From contig SKOH01000021.1 of the NCBI GenBank assembly GCA_007120165.1, forward strand, positions 1-64,000: a stretch of 64,000 nt of DNA. The letters are read 5' to 3'. This DNA comes from Clostridiales bacterium. Its GTDB lineage: Bacteria; Bacillota; Clostridia; Peptostreptococcales; T1SED10-28. Numbering within the stretch: the first letter of the stretch is position 1; each line of letters starts with the position of its first letter. Both the position numbers and the translations under genes were made by a program. The notes beneath the pieces were generated by a model. The model had not been told where the DNA came from. It worked only from the letters and a program-made list of their open reading frames with translations, and made no database searches. Below, piece after piece: positions 44,045-53,197 of the stretch.

Positions 44045-44233
44045 TTATATAGCCTCCAATATAAGGTCTTCCACATAATTCCAGCAAGTTTTACTAATAT
44101 TACGAATATCGGTACAATCTTTTGCAATATATCATTGTATCATAATCGGAAAGAAAAAGAAATTCCGGGATTTTACTGAATCTGCGGGACAACTATTGTA
44201 TAATGAAGGGAAGATGAAAACAGAGGTGAGGAA

Positions 44234-45823
44234 ATGATTCAAATCAGTAATATCAAACTGAGCATTGAAAGGAAACAGGATTTGGAGAAGGAGATTCTCC
44301 ATCGGTTAAAAATAAAAAAAGAAGAGCTTATGGGTTTTACCATTGAAAAAAAGTCCATTGATGCGAGAAAAAATACCATTCATTTTATTTACCGGGTTTT
44401 GGTCCGGGTATCCAACGAAAAAGCCGTACTTCAAGGCAAGAATCTTAAAAATGTGGAAATTATAACAGAAGGGGAAACCAAGCCGAAGGTTCAAAAAATT
44501 GATCCCAAGGCTTTTACCAAGCCGCCCATCGTCGTGGGTTCCGGCCCCTCGGGCTTGCTTGCAGCCCTTTCCTTAGCCGAAAGCGGCGCGAAACCGGTTT
44601 TGCTGGAACGGGGCATGCCCGTGGAGCAGCGGACCAAGGATGTGTATGGGTTCTGGGAAAAAGGGATATTACTGGAGAACTCCAATGTCCAGTTTGGGGA
44701 GGGGGGGGCCGGTACCTTTTCTGATGGAAAGCTGACCACCCAAATTAAAGATCCCAGAGTAAAAAAAGTCCTGGAGGCCTTTATAGAGGCTGGAGCACCA
44801 CCGGAGATCGGCTATTTGAATAAACCCCATGTGGGCACCGATATCCTCGAGGTGGTGGTAAAAAATCTTCGGGAGAGAATTAAGTCTTTGGGGGGTACGG
44901 TATTATTCGATCATCAGGTAACGGATATCATCATTGAGAAGGAACAAATCCGCGGCGTGATCATCAATGACCGGGAGGAAATTCTGTCGGACCATGTGGT
45001 ATTAGCCCTTGGCCACAGTGCCCGGGACACCTTTTTAATGCTCCATAAAAACGGGGTGCCCTTAGAACAGAAGCCCTTTTCCCTCGGACTTCGAATTGAA
45101 CATCTGCAGGAAAAAATCGATAAAGTACAGTACGGAAAATATTATAACCATCCAAGGCTGAAGGCCGGGGATTATAAGCTGTCTTATCACGCAAAGAGCG
45201 GTCGAGGGCTCTACACTTTTTGTATGTGTCCCGGGGGAGAAGTGATTGGGGCCGCCTCGGAGAAAAATCGACTGGTAACCAACGGCATGAGCCGCTACAA
45301 AAGAGACGAGGAAAATGCCAACAGTGCGTTGCTGGTCAGTGTTTACCCGAAGGATTTCGGCAGTGAGCATCCTTTAGCCGGAGTGGAGTATCAACGGGAG
45401 TGGGAAGAAAAAGCATTTATTCTGGGCGGCAGCAATTACCATGCCCCGGTCCAGCGGGTGGAGGATTTTTTAAAGGGACGAAAAACCCGAGCTTTAGGAG
45501 AGGTAATTCCTTCATACCGGCCCGGATACGTTTTCGAGGACCTTCAGCAGACCCTTCCCGACTATGTGGTGGAAACCATGAAGGAAGGGCTGCCTCAGCT
45601 GGATCGCAAATTACAGGGTTTCGGCTATGGGGATGCAGTGTTAACGGGAGTGGAGACGAGAAGCTCCTCACCGATACGAATCCTTCGGGACGGGAATTAT
45701 GAAAGCAGCATCAAGGGCCTTTATCCCGCAGGGGAAGGGGCTGGCTACGCCGGCGGAATTATTTCCGCCGCGGTGGACGGACTGAAGATTGCCGAGACCA
45801 TAATCCAGCGAAATATTACGTAA
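44234..45823 (+). CDS. FAD-dependent dehydrogenase of COG2509 type
   Basis: A 529-residue flavoprotein. After an N-terminal basic domain (about 1-90), the dinucleotide-binding motif VGSGPSGLLAALSLAESG, then NVQFGEGGAGTFSDGKLTTQ, and a late GEGAGYAGGIISAAVDGLKIAE are all hallmarks of this uncharacterised oxidoreductase family. Probably cytoplasmic; electron donor and substrate unknown. The ATG follows GAGGTGAGG, with a TATAAT box at 44199-44204. It heads a three-gene run with the RNase H and the LysM protein, ended by a terminator at 48518. Confidence 0.9.
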   Translation: MIQISNIKLSIERKQDLEKEILHRLKIKKEELMGFTIEKKSIDARKNTIHFIYRVLVRVSNEKAVLQGKNLKNVEIITEGETKPKVQKIDPKAFTKPPIVVGSGPSGLLAALSLAESGAKPVLLERGMPVEQRTKDVYGFWEKGILLENSNVQFGEGGAGTFSDGKLTTQIKDPRVKKVLEAFIEAGAPPEIGYLNKPHVGTDILEVVVKNLRERIKSLGGTVLFDHQVTDIIIEKEQIRGVIINDREEILSDHVVLALGHSARDTFLMLHKNGVPLEQKPFSLGLRIEHLQEKIDKVQYGKYYNHPRLKAGDYKLSYHAKSGRGLYTFCMCPGGEVIGAASEKNRLVTNGMSRYKRDEENANSALLVSVYPKDFGSEHPLAGVEYQREWEEKAFILGGSNYHAPVQRVEDFLKGRKTRALGEVIPSYRPGYVFEDLQQTLPDYVVETMKEGLPQLDRKLQGFGYGDAVLTGVETRSSSPIRILRDGNYESSIKGLYPAGEGAGYAGGIISAAVDGLKIAETIIQRNIT

Positions 45824-45870
45824 AAGGGCATGACAATGAAGACCGAAAAGAAAATAGGATAGGTGAGTAT

Positions 45871-46551
45871 ATGGCGAAGAAAAAAGTATACGGAGTAAAA
45901 AATGGAAAAATTCCCGGGGTCTATCAGACCTGGCAGGAATGCGAAAAACAGATTAAGGGATACTCCGGAGCGGAATATAAAGGTTTTGCTGCCGAAGCCG
46001 AGGCGAAGGCATACGTCTATGGAACGGAAGTTAAGAGCTCCTTGGATTCGAAAAAGAAAAATTCAAAAAAAATTTCACTAGAAGAGGAAAAAACCCCTCC
46101 AATGTCGAATAATACTATAAAGGACCGAAATATTTTAAAAGCCTATGTGGACGGAAGTTATAACCGGAAAACGAAGGAATACAGCTGCGGCGTGGTCCTG
46201 CTTTTAAATGGAAAAGAGCTTTTGTTTTCCAGAAAAGGAAATGCCCCCCATTTGGCATCAATGAGAAACGTAGCGGGAGAACTGCTCGGCGCTCAGTATG
46301 CGATGGCCTTTGCCCTGAAAAATCAGGGGAAATTTAAAGAATTATGGATTTATCATGATTACTCCGGTATTGAGATGTGGTGTACCGGACAGTGGAGAAC
46401 AAAGCAAGCCGGAACCGAAGCCTATAAAAATTACTACCAGCAGAAGATCCGGGGACGGATAGATGTGCGATTCAAGAAGGTTAAGGCCCATTCCGGGGAT
46501 CTTTACAATGATAAAGCCGATGAATTGGCCAAGGAAATTTTAAATTTGTAA
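45871..46551 (+). CDS. Ribonuclease HI with N-terminal viroplasmin (hybrid-binding) domain
   Basis: Cleaves the RNA strand of RNA-DNA hybrids. Residues 3-50 form the caulimovirus-viroplasmin-type domain (VYGVKNGKIPGVYQTWQECE), which increases affinity for hybrids. Residues 88-226 are RNase HI with active-site D94, E137, D163 and D214. A lysine-rich linker (about 55-85) joins them. The ATG follows AGGTGAG. It sits between the COG2509 flavoprotein and the LysM protein in one run. Confidence 0.94.
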   Translation: MAKKKVYGVKNGKIPGVYQTWQECEKQIKGYSGAEYKGFAAEAEAKAYVYGTEVKSSLDSKKKNSKKISLEEEKTPPMSNNTIKDRNILKAYVDGSYNRKTKEYSCGVVLLLNGKELLFSRKGNAPHLASMRNVAGELLGAQYAMAFALKNQGKFKELWIYHDYSGIEMWCTGQWRTKQAGTEAYKNYYQQKIRGRIDVRFKKVKAHSGDLYNDKADELAKEILNL

Positions 46552-46579
46552 AACAGCCTATATAACAGAAAAGAAGAGG

Positions 46580-48475
46580 GTGATGAACTTGAAGGAACAG
46601 GTAAAAATTGAGGCATCCGTAGCCAGTCACAAAGGAAATCTTTACAGTAAAAATGAAGAGAAATTTTATTTAAACGGACAGTATATGGATTTGAATCAGC
46701 AAAAAGATTCCACCAGCAAATCCGCTATCCATAATTACAAACAAAGCGTATATGGGATTGCTTCCGGGACTAAACGTGGAGCCTTAGGAGAACAGGCAGC
46801 CTTTATTACCATCGAAGTCCTGAGCCGTTATCATCTGTATCTGGAAGAAAACAGTCCCTCTTCTTTTGCTTTGAAAAAACAGCGGTTAATCGAGGAGCTG
46901 GAAAGCGCCAGGAAAAAAATCGAATCCTTTACGGATATTGAACAGGATAAAGACCTGGGAGTTACCGTTGTAGGGCTGGTGATTGATGGGAACAAAGCCT
47001 TCGGGTTTTCCGTAGGGGAAGAGGGTATTTACAAAATCAAAGAAAAAAGCATTCACCAGCTGCCTCTTACTTCCGGCAGTGAAGAGGCTTTTATTGGTTC
47101 TGAGCAGGCGATCAGTAAAATCCTGCGTACCACAGAGGAGTTTTCCATCGATGTAGAGGACCGCTATTTACTTACGTCTAAGGGAACCTACGACCCCTCC
47201 ATGGAGAAAGAATTACTAAGTCAAATTGCCTCCTTATCGACAAAAGAGAGCACCAAAGCCTTCATTAAGGAATTATTGAATAAAGTTGGTCAAAAAAATC
47301 TTACAGCCCTGCTGGTATATGTGGAGGCGTTGGAAGGGATCATGAACAAAGATCATAGCCAGGCGTTTGTCTACAAACCAACTTCCGATTCCCTGAAAGA
47401 CCCGGAGCCTGATAAGCAAAAAGACCGAAAGTCTGATTTACAGCAGGCACCGGAGGAAAAAGAAAAATCGGAGGAAAAAGGAAAACCCGATGAGAGAAGA
47501 AATATGGATGGGGCTGCTTCCCAAAATTCAGAGGAAGCCGATGATCCCGGAAAAGAGAATAAGCCAACAAAAGAAAGGGATACCGAGGAAGCTGCCGGTG
47601 AGAAGGAATTGTCCGAAGATCAGCAGCGCCACCTGATATTTGAGCAGCGGTATGCGGAAAATCAGTTGTTTTTTAATAAAAAGCCGAACAATCAGGATTA
47701 TTCATTTATCCCGGAAACGAAAGGGGAGGGCTTAAATGAGGAAACCGGGAATCCTAGGGAGGCGGCCCATTGGGATGCAGCAGATGAACAGATGTCTGCT
47801 TCCGAAGAATCTCTTATGGAAGAGTCCCTCACCGAGGAACATTACGAAGAGGAAGAAGATGGCGAAACCCCCTGGCGAACCCGATCAAAGTTTTTGCTGG
47901 TGGCCCTGCTTGCGGTTGGGGTAATTCTTATGGCTTTTGTTTTCGGCACCATTCGCAGTCTTGAACAACGAATACTGGACAGTTCCATAAGCAATATCGA
48001 GGCCGAAGAAACGGGCCAGGAACCCGATGAAGCATTGGCCGCTTCAGAAGAAGATGCTGAAGAGGAGCCCATAAAAGACGATCCGGAGTCCGGTGAAGAA
48101 GACAGTGACGAGACGGCCATAGACGAAAGTGCAGCGGAAGAGGAGGAGCCGGAGAGCGAAGAATCGGTTGAGGATGAGGAGAGTACCGAAGAAGCGACGG
48201 ACAGTGATCAAGAAAATATGGAAGAAGAAACACCAACACCAGCGGTAACGGAAGAAGCGGCGGAAGAAGAAGCGGCGGCAGCGGCACCGGAAACCGCCGA
48301 AGCGGAAGAAACCCATGAGACCTATGCAGTGCAGGGGGGAGACACGATATTTTCCATCAGTCGAAGATTTTACAATGATGGAAGCATGGTGGATGAGATT
48401 ATCCGGCTAAACAATATTCAGGATATCAATAACCTACAGGTGGGGGATGTGCTGAGACTCCCTAACCGGGATTAA
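46580..48475 (+). CDS. Degenerate PP2C-like domain, transmembrane helix, acidic stalk and LysM protein
   Basis: A 631-residue single-pass protein. Residues about 10-250 follow the PP2C phosphatase fold but the metal-binding aspartates are lost: the ADGMGG position reads ASGTKRG (61-67), GDSR reads GEEG (146-149), SDG reads SKG (200-202). A charged linker (265-435), one membrane helix (438-457), a highly acidic Glu/Ala-rich stalk (475-580) and a C-terminal LysM domain (581-628) follow. The LysM would bind peptidoglycan outside, the pseudophosphatase lying inside. The start is uncertain: GTG 46580, ATG 46583 or TTG 46589. Function unrecognised; a wall-to-cytoplasm sensor is inference. Confidence 0.78.
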   Translation: MMNLKEQVKIEASVASHKGNLYSKNEEKFYLNGQYMDLNQQKDSTSKSAIHNYKQSVYGIASGTKRGALGEQAAFITIEVLSRYHLYLEENSPSSFALKKQRLIEELESARKKIESFTDIEQDKDLGVTVVGLVIDGNKAFGFSVGEEGIYKIKEKSIHQLPLTSGSEEAFIGSEQAISKILRTTEEFSIDVEDRYLLTSKGTYDPSMEKELLSQIASLSTKESTKAFIKELLNKVGQKNLTALLVYVEALEGIMNKDHSQAFVYKPTSDSLKDPEPDKQKDRKSDLQQAPEEKEKSEEKGKPDERRNMDGAASQNSEEADDPGKENKPTKERDTEEAAGEKELSEDQQRHLIFEQRYAENQLFFNKKPNNQDYSFIPETKGEGLNEETGNPREAAHWDAADEQMSASEESLMEESLTEEHYEEEEDGETPWRTRSKFLLVALLAVGVILMAFVFGTIRSLEQRILDSSISNIEAEETGQEPDEALAASEEDAEEEPIKDDPESGEEDSDETAIDESAAEEEEPESEESVEDEESTEEATDSDQENMEEETPTPAVTEEAAEEEAAAAAPETAEAEETHETYAVQGGDTIFSISRRFYNDGSMVDEIIRLNNIQDINNLQVGDVLRLPNRD

Positions 48476-48517
48476 TTGAGAGAAGGATAACGTAAGAGAT
48501 GAAGATTATGGGTAAGA

Positions 48518-48560
48518 AAACCCTCTTGAGCCGAAAATACCGGTTCAAGAGGGTTTCTTT
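48518..48560. terminator. Bidirectional terminator after the LysM protein
   Basis: AAACCCTCTTGAGCCG (48518-48533) pairs with CGGTTCAAGAGGGTTT (48541-48556, one GU) around a 7-base loop, between convergent genes. Confidence 0.88.
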
Positions 48561-48581
48561 AACGGAGAAGTTTTCAAGGCT

Positions 48582-48806
48582 TTAGCCGCCCCCCACCGGC
48601 GGGAAAATCGATAAGACATCCTGATCGTGAAGTTCCTGATCCAAACTGCCGTCCTGTCCATTGACCAAAAGGATGGCCACATCCTCTTCGGAGATTTGCA
48701 AGGTTTCAATCACCTGCCTCGGGGTGGCGGCGGGAGGAAATTCTTTTGTTACAATTTTCCCCCGGCCTTCCCGGAGCGTGGCAAATAGTTTTATTTGTAT
48801 ATCCAT
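48582..48806 (-). CDS. MoaD/ThiS-family sulfur carrier protein
   Basis: A 74-residue ubiquitin-fold protein ending in PPVGGG; the terminal Gly-Gly is adenylated and thiocarboxylated to donate sulfur for molybdopterin/tungstopterin or other cofactors. It contains the KLFATLREGRG beginning and VAILLVNGQ segment of MoaD. The ATG at 48806 follows AAAGGGGG; the frame is open further upstream. It lies directly downstream, same strand, of the tungsten-dependent AOR gene, which needs that cofactor, suggesting joint expression. Confidence 0.88.
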   Translation of the reverse strand: MDIQIKLFATLREGRGKIVTKEFPPAATPRQVIETLQISEEDVAILLVNGQDGSLDQELHDQDVLSIFPPVGGG

Positions 48807-48960
48807 GGTTGAACCCCCTTTCTTGCGACATAGTATAAAGTATACCAACCTTTAATAAGAATAGAAGAAGAGCTTCGAAGAAGCCCTTCTTAAATGGATT
48901 GAAGTTCAAATGGACCGACCGTCAAACGGATCAACGGTCAAAATCCATTGGCGGGTTACA

Positions 48961-50751
48961 TTAGATTTTTAAACTATTCAGTTTATCTTCGGTAGGCACT
49001 CCATCGGTGTCCCAGCCCCGCAACTCATAATATTCAGGAAGCATCTGATCCAGTAAACTGGTTTTGTCCTTAGCCGGTCCATCGGGAATCGCTTCTTTTA
49101 AAAGACGTTTCGGCAAGGTATCGTCTTCTTTCTTTAAACCGGACTTCATATTGAACATTCTTTCCAGGTTCCATATACGGTCTCCAGCTTCTAAGATGGT
49201 TTCGTCAGTGTGGTCTGTACCCACTGCAGCGTTATACATATTCGCATAATCTCCAGCGCCCATGGCGAAGGAAGTAAACAGGCAAAGTCCCAATGAGTCA
49301 ATGGAAGCCGTTAAGTCCTGGAAGATTTTAACCCATAAAGGCTTTCCTTCTGTGGAGAATTTATCCAGTTTTTCCGGTAGGCCAAGGATTTCAGGAGAAA
49401 TCAAGTAAGCCCGTACATGACAGCCTCCGCGGTTGGAAGTTGCATAAGCGAGTCCCTGACCCTGTATTCCCCGGGGGTCGTACGCTGGAAGTTCCTGTTT
49501 TTTAACGCTCATGGATACATCCGATGCACCATACGCTTCGCCTAATCGGAAAGAACCTTCCGCTAATTTATCCCCTAAGCCTTCTCGAAGACCCATGCGC
49601 TTGGTCCACTCAATAATGGCGTCGTCATTACCAAATTGCAACGGTACTCCGTCGAGATCCTGATCGGTAATTAAGCCTCTTTGGTATAGTTCCATGGCGG
49701 CGGCAATGGTGGTAGAGGCGGAGATGGTATCCAGTCCCATTTCGTTACACCAGTAGTTGGCCTTGATAATATTTCCCAGGTTGGAGACGCCACAGTCCGC
49801 GCCGTAACCCCAAATGGTTTCATATTCCGGTCCGCCGGCTTCCAGATCGTCCACTTTACAGTGTCGACCACAGGCGATGGGACATCCATAACAGCCGGTT
49901 CGCTTAACCAGATAATTCTCAGCCAGGTTTTCACCACTGATTTCCTCCGCTTTATCAAAGGTGGAGGTTTGGAAGTTATTCGTAGGGAATACTCCATTTT
50001 CGTTAATAATATTTACTAATACTGCGGTTCCATAAGTGGGCAGTCCTTCGCCGGTAACGCCGTTTTCTTTGATGCTCTTATTAGCAGCGGCTACAACTTG
50101 CTTTAATTGAGCCATATCATGGATTTCCGGTTTGCTTGAGCCTTTTACGGTAATAGCCTTAACATTTTTTGAACCCATGACCGCTCCAACGCCGGAACGA
50201 CCTGCTGCCCGGTCCATATCATTCATAACAGCGGCTATCCGGGAAAGTTTTTCACCGGCGGGTCCGATATTAAGAATTTTTGCTTTTTCGCCAACATCCT
50301 TCGCTAACAACTCCATGGTTTTGGAGGTGGTTTGTCCCCAAAGATGGGCGGCATCCTTGATTTCCACTTCATCGTCCCGAATATCGATATATACGGGTTT
50401 GTCTGCCTTTCCTTCAAGAATGACCATATCGTAGCCGCAGAATTTTAATTCAGCCCCCCAGCGTCCGCCGGAGTTGGAAGAGGCGATCGTATCAGTAAGG
50501 GGAGATTTTGTAATAACCATATAGCGTCCGCCGGTTGGAGTCGGGGTTCCGCTTAATGGTCCCGTAGCCATAATAATTTTATTCTCTTTACTGAAAGCAT
50601 CTACCTTAGGATCTACTTCTTCATAAAAATATTTTGTCCCCAGGCCGCGACCCCCAATATAAGACTTGGCCCATTCCATATTAAGATCTTCTTTTACAAC
50701 ACTCCTGTCATCAAGATTAATTCTTAAAATTTTACCGCGATAACCCTTCAT
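48961..50751 (-). CDS. aor: Aldehyde:ferredoxin oxidoreductase (tungsten enzyme)
   Basis: Oxidises aldehydes to acids with ferredoxin, or the reverse, using a bis-tungstopterin and one 4Fe-4S cluster. The 596-residue protein has the N-terminal IGGRGLGTKY, the ATGPLSGTPTPTGGR segment, cluster ligands C287-x2-C290-x3-C294 with a distal Cys in DSLGLC, and EYETIWGYG and YDPRGIQGQGLAYAT pterin-binding regions. Length matches the P. furiosus enzyme. ATG follows AAAGGAGG. A sigma-54 promoter lies about 60 bases upstream, and a sigma-54 activator gene lies further upstream. In amino-acid fermenters it handles aldehydes from Kor-type reactions. Confidence 0.95.
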   Translation of the reverse strand: MKGYRGKILRINLDDRSVVKEDLNMEWAKSYIGGRGLGTKYFYEEVDPKVDAFSKENKIIMATGPLSGTPTPTGGRYMVITKSPLTDTIASSNSGGRWGAELKFCGYDMVILEGKADKPVYIDIRDDEVEIKDAAHLWGQTTSKTMELLAKDVGEKAKILNIGPAGEKLSRIAAVMNDMDRAAGRSGVGAVMGSKNVKAITVKGSSKPEIHDMAQLKQVVAAANKSIKENGVTGEGLPTYGTAVLVNIINENGVFPTNNFQTSTFDKAEEISGENLAENYLVKRTGCYGCPIACGRHCKVDDLEAGGPEYETIWGYGADCGVSNLGNIIKANYWCNEMGLDTISASTTIAAAMELYQRGLITDQDLDGVPLQFGNDDAIIEWTKRMGLREGLGDKLAEGSFRLGEAYGASDVSMSVKKQELPAYDPRGIQGQGLAYATSNRGGCHVRAYLISPEILGLPEKLDKFSTEGKPLWVKIFQDLTASIDSLGLCLFTSFAMGAGDYANMYNAAVGTDHTDETILEAGDRIWNLERMFNMKSGLKKEDDTLPKRLLKEAIPDGPAKDKTSLLDQMLPEYYELRGWDTDGVPTEDKLNSLKI

Positions 50752-50810
50752 AAAAATTCCTCCTTTGTAGTTGTAAAATCATTAAATCTTTACAGCTCAT
50801 AGTATTAATA

Positions 50811-50826
50811 GCAAGGAGCATGCCAA
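50811..50826 (-). promoter_or_regulatory. Sigma-54 (-24/-12) promoter of the AOR gene
   Basis: On the minus strand 50826-50811 reads TTGGCAT-GCTCC-TTGC. The invariant GG and GC are separated by 10 bases, matching the TGGCAY-N5-TTGC consensus. It is correctly placed upstream of the AOR start (expected start point near 50800), and the next gene upstream encodes a sigma-54 activator. Confidence 0.85.
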
Positions 50827-50869
50827 AAACTTATAATTTTCAAACTATTCTGCTGGCGGGCCTTTGTTA

Positions 50870-51127
50870 ATGAAAGAGGAAGTTCAGTACGAAGTAAATG
50901 ATTATCTATGCCCTGCCGGACCCAGGGAGTGTTCTGAAAAAGAACAAAAAATATTCATGGTCTGTTCCATTAAAGAACAATGCTCTATTATGGAACAGGA
51001 CATGAATAAGAATCGAAAGGGTCCGATAATTTTGTTCAAGGATGCTGCTAATGGGAAATTTTATACTTTTCAAGCTTTCGGTACAGCGTATTTCTGCCTA
51101 AGCCGAGAGCCTTGGCCACTGCGGTAA
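50870..51127 (+). CDS. Possible small cysteine-containing protein (doubtful)
   Basis: An 85-codon open frame starting at ATG 50870 (or TTG 50864), divergent from the AOR gene. It is unusual in having cysteines at C14, C21, C32 and C39 of the translated sequence, but its last 80 bases are antisense to the activator gene, its ribosome binding site is weak, and it contains the inverted repeat at 50952-51008. It may simply be an open stretch inside the regulatory region. I do not recognise it. Confidence 0.25.
   Translation: MKEEVQYEVNDYLCPAGPRECSEKEQKIFMVCSIKEQCSIMEQDMNKNRKGPIILFKDAANGKFYTFQAFGTAYFCLSREPWPLR
50952..51008. promoter_or_regulatory. Long imperfect inverted repeat, candidate activator binding site
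   Basis: The arms 50952-50970 and 50990-51008 are inverted copies with two mismatches over 19 bases, enclosing 19 bases. A second, nested palindrome TGTTC-N7-GAACA lies at 50963-50979. The region is about 130-180 bases upstream of the sigma-54 promoter, the usual place for enhancer sites of bacterial enhancer-binding proteins. Confidence 0.55.
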
Positions 51128-52949
51128 TGTTATGATCATAATGCTCCAAAGCTTTGGCAATGTGTTCCTTTTCAACGGTATTTAGAGGTTTAACCGGCTC
51201 AGATGAAGGGGTAAAGGCAGCGGGGGAGGCTTCTGTCGGGTTGTTTAATTCTTGGATCATTCCATTTTGACGGGCATACTCCAGAGCCGTACTTTGGGAA
51301 TTGACCAGCTGCTCCACCATATTCTCCAGTTCCCGAATATTACCCGGCCAGTGGTAATGAATCATTTCCTCCAACTTTTCCCTGGAGAGGGTAAAGGTTT
51401 CCTTACCCAGTTTTAAAGCCTTCGTAGTCATGAAATAATCGATAAACAACGGAATATCATCCTTTCTTTCCCTAAGGGGGGTTAAGGACAACGGAAGAAC
51501 ATTAATCCGATAAAAGAGGTCTTTACGAAACTTTCCCTTTTCCACCTCCGCTTTTAAATCTTTGTTAGTGGCGGCGATGATACGGACATCCACAGGGATC
51601 TTCTTCCCTCCGCCGATTCGATAAATCTCCCGGTCCTCTAAAACTCTTAGAAGATTGGTTTGCATAAATAACGGCATTTCCCCGATTTCATCCAAAAACA
51701 GGGTGCCTCTATGGGCAAGTTCGAACTTCCCTTTATTGCCGCCTTTACGGGCCCCGGTAAAGGCACCCTCTTCATAGCCGAAGAGCTCGGCTTCGATCAA
51801 ATCCTTAGGGATTGCTCCGCAGTTCAGCGGAATAAAGGGCTCGTCCTGCCGATCACTGGCGCGATGGAGAGACTGGGCAAAAACCTCTTTTCCCGTACCG
51901 CTTTCTCCGGAGATCAACACAGTAGAAGGACTGTTGGCAATCTGTTTCGCATACTCCAGTGTGTTTAAAAATTTTTTGTTCCGTCCGATTATTTTATCAA
52001 AGGTATACATTTTGTGATTGGACTTCGAGGATTCCATTTGAGTAACCCTGGGAACCTCGGTAAAAATACAGATCATACCGGTGCGGTTTTCCTGAGCATC
52101 GAAAATAGGATACAGTTCTAATGAGATTTCCTTATTTTGATGATGATGCTGGATGTAGGTCCGGGATTTAAGACGATACTGCTGGCCGGAAAAGGCGGTC
52201 CTGATCTTGGACCAGTCAACGAAAAACTCCTCCGCGGAAAGGCCGATCAGCTCTTCCCTGGTCCCCCCGATGATGTTTTGTCCTTTCCGGTTAATACTTT
52301 TGATATAACCCCGGGGGCTGATGGTTAAAATACCCTTGGGGATGGAGTCGATGATCGTACCTGCATATTGTCTGGACCAAAGGAGTTTATCCTTTACCTG
52401 TTGATGTTTCAGAGCAAGTTCGATGGACTGTACCGCCGCAACCACCATGCCCAGGGTGTGGGAGTGTACAAGGCTGCTGAAGCCCGTGAGATTTAACGTG
52501 CCGATGATGTTTCCCTTCGGATCGTTAATGGGGGCTGCGGAGCAGGTCCATCGATGATAAACCTCCACAAAGTGCTCCTCTCCGGAAATCTGTACCGGCT
52601 TTTTTTCCCATAGGGCGGTACCCATGGCATTGGTGCCGATATGTTCTTCCGACATGTACGCCCCTGGTACCATATCGAGATTAAAGGCGACTTCCAATAC
52701 GTTTTCATCTCCCATGATATTAAGAATACAGCCCTGGACATCGGTGAGAATGCCAAAAAAACCGGAACCCTTCACGAAGTTGTAAAGGTTATTGATAATC
52801 GGTTCCGATAAGGCGATCAGCTGTTTGTTTTCCTGCAGGACTTTTTCCAGGTCCTCGTTCTTTAGGATTTTTGAACTGAAGGTTTGCTCCGTATATATTC
52901 CAAATGCTTTACTGCGATCATGGGACTGGGAAATGATTTCTTTTTTCAT
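51048..52949 (-). CDS. Sigma-54-dependent transcriptional activator (GAF-PAS-AAA-Fis, AcoR-like)
   Basis: A 633-residue enhancer-binding protein. Order: N-terminal AcoR/GAF-like sensor (about 30-190), PAS domain (about 195-300), AAA+ domain with Walker A GESGTGKE (348-355) and sigma-54 contact loop GAFTGA (395-400), Walker B LFLDEIGE, and a C-terminal Fis-type helix-turn-helix (about 595-630, [18 protein letters not shown]). It reads in the same direction as the AOR gene, whose sigma-54 promoter lies between them, so it probably activates AOR in response to a small molecule sensed by GAF or PAS. The signal is unknown. Confidence 0.94.
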   Translation of the reverse strand: MKKEIISQSHDRSKAFGIYTEQTFSSKILKNEDLEKVLQENKQLIALSEPIINNLYNFVKGSGFFGILTDVQGCILNIMGDENVLEVAFNLDMVPGAYMSEEHIGTNAMGTALWEKKPVQISGEEHFVEVYHRWTCSAAPINDPKGNIIGTLNLTGFSSLVHSHTLGMVVAAVQSIELALKHQQVKDKLLWSRQYAGTIIDSIPKGILTISPRGYIKSINRKGQNIIGGTREELIGLSAEEFFVDWSKIRTAFSGQQYRLKSRTYIQHHHQNKEISLELYPIFDAQENRTGMICIFTEVPRVTQMESSKSNHKMYTFDKIIGRNKKFLNTLEYAKQIANSPSTVLISGESGTGKEVFAQSLHRASDRQDEPFIPLNCGAIPKDLIEAELFGYEEGAFTGARKGGNKGKFELAHRGTLFLDEIGEMPLFMQTNLLRVLEDREIYRIGGGKKIPVDVRIIAATNKDLKAEVEKGKFRKDLFYRINVLPLSLTPLRERKDDIPLFIDYFMTTKALKLGKETFTLSREKLEEMIHYHWPGNIRELENMVEQLVNSQSTALEYARQNGMIQELNNPTEASPAAFTPSSEPVKPLNTVEKEHIAKALEHYDHNITAVAKALGLGRNTLYRKLEKYKISH

Positions 52950-53115
52950 TATCTGAAACCTCCATCGGTTTATACCTTTTGTTCTATTTTATCTAATTTT
53001 CTCAATAATTACCAAGGAAAAAATTAAATTTTTAAAAATTTCATGAAAATTATATAAGATCCCAGCAGATTTATGATATATACCTGTTTCAACGGAATTA
53101 GCCGAGCTATGGAAT

Positions 53116-53145
53116 TTGACAAGGACGGATGAAAAGATATATTAT
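53116..53145 (+). promoter_or_regulatory. Sigma-A promoter of the MATE gene
   Basis: TTGACA at 53116-53121 and TATTAT at 53140-53145 with an 18-base spacer. Confidence 0.6.
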
Positions 53146-53197
53146 CAAGGTTAGCCGTATAAAATGAGAAATAAAAGCAAAATCCGGGGGAATAACT

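Noticed and set aside
47928-48316. Several leucine- or arginine-rich frames antisense to the LysM gene
   Set aside because: They are products of the biased Glu/Ala coding on the other strand.
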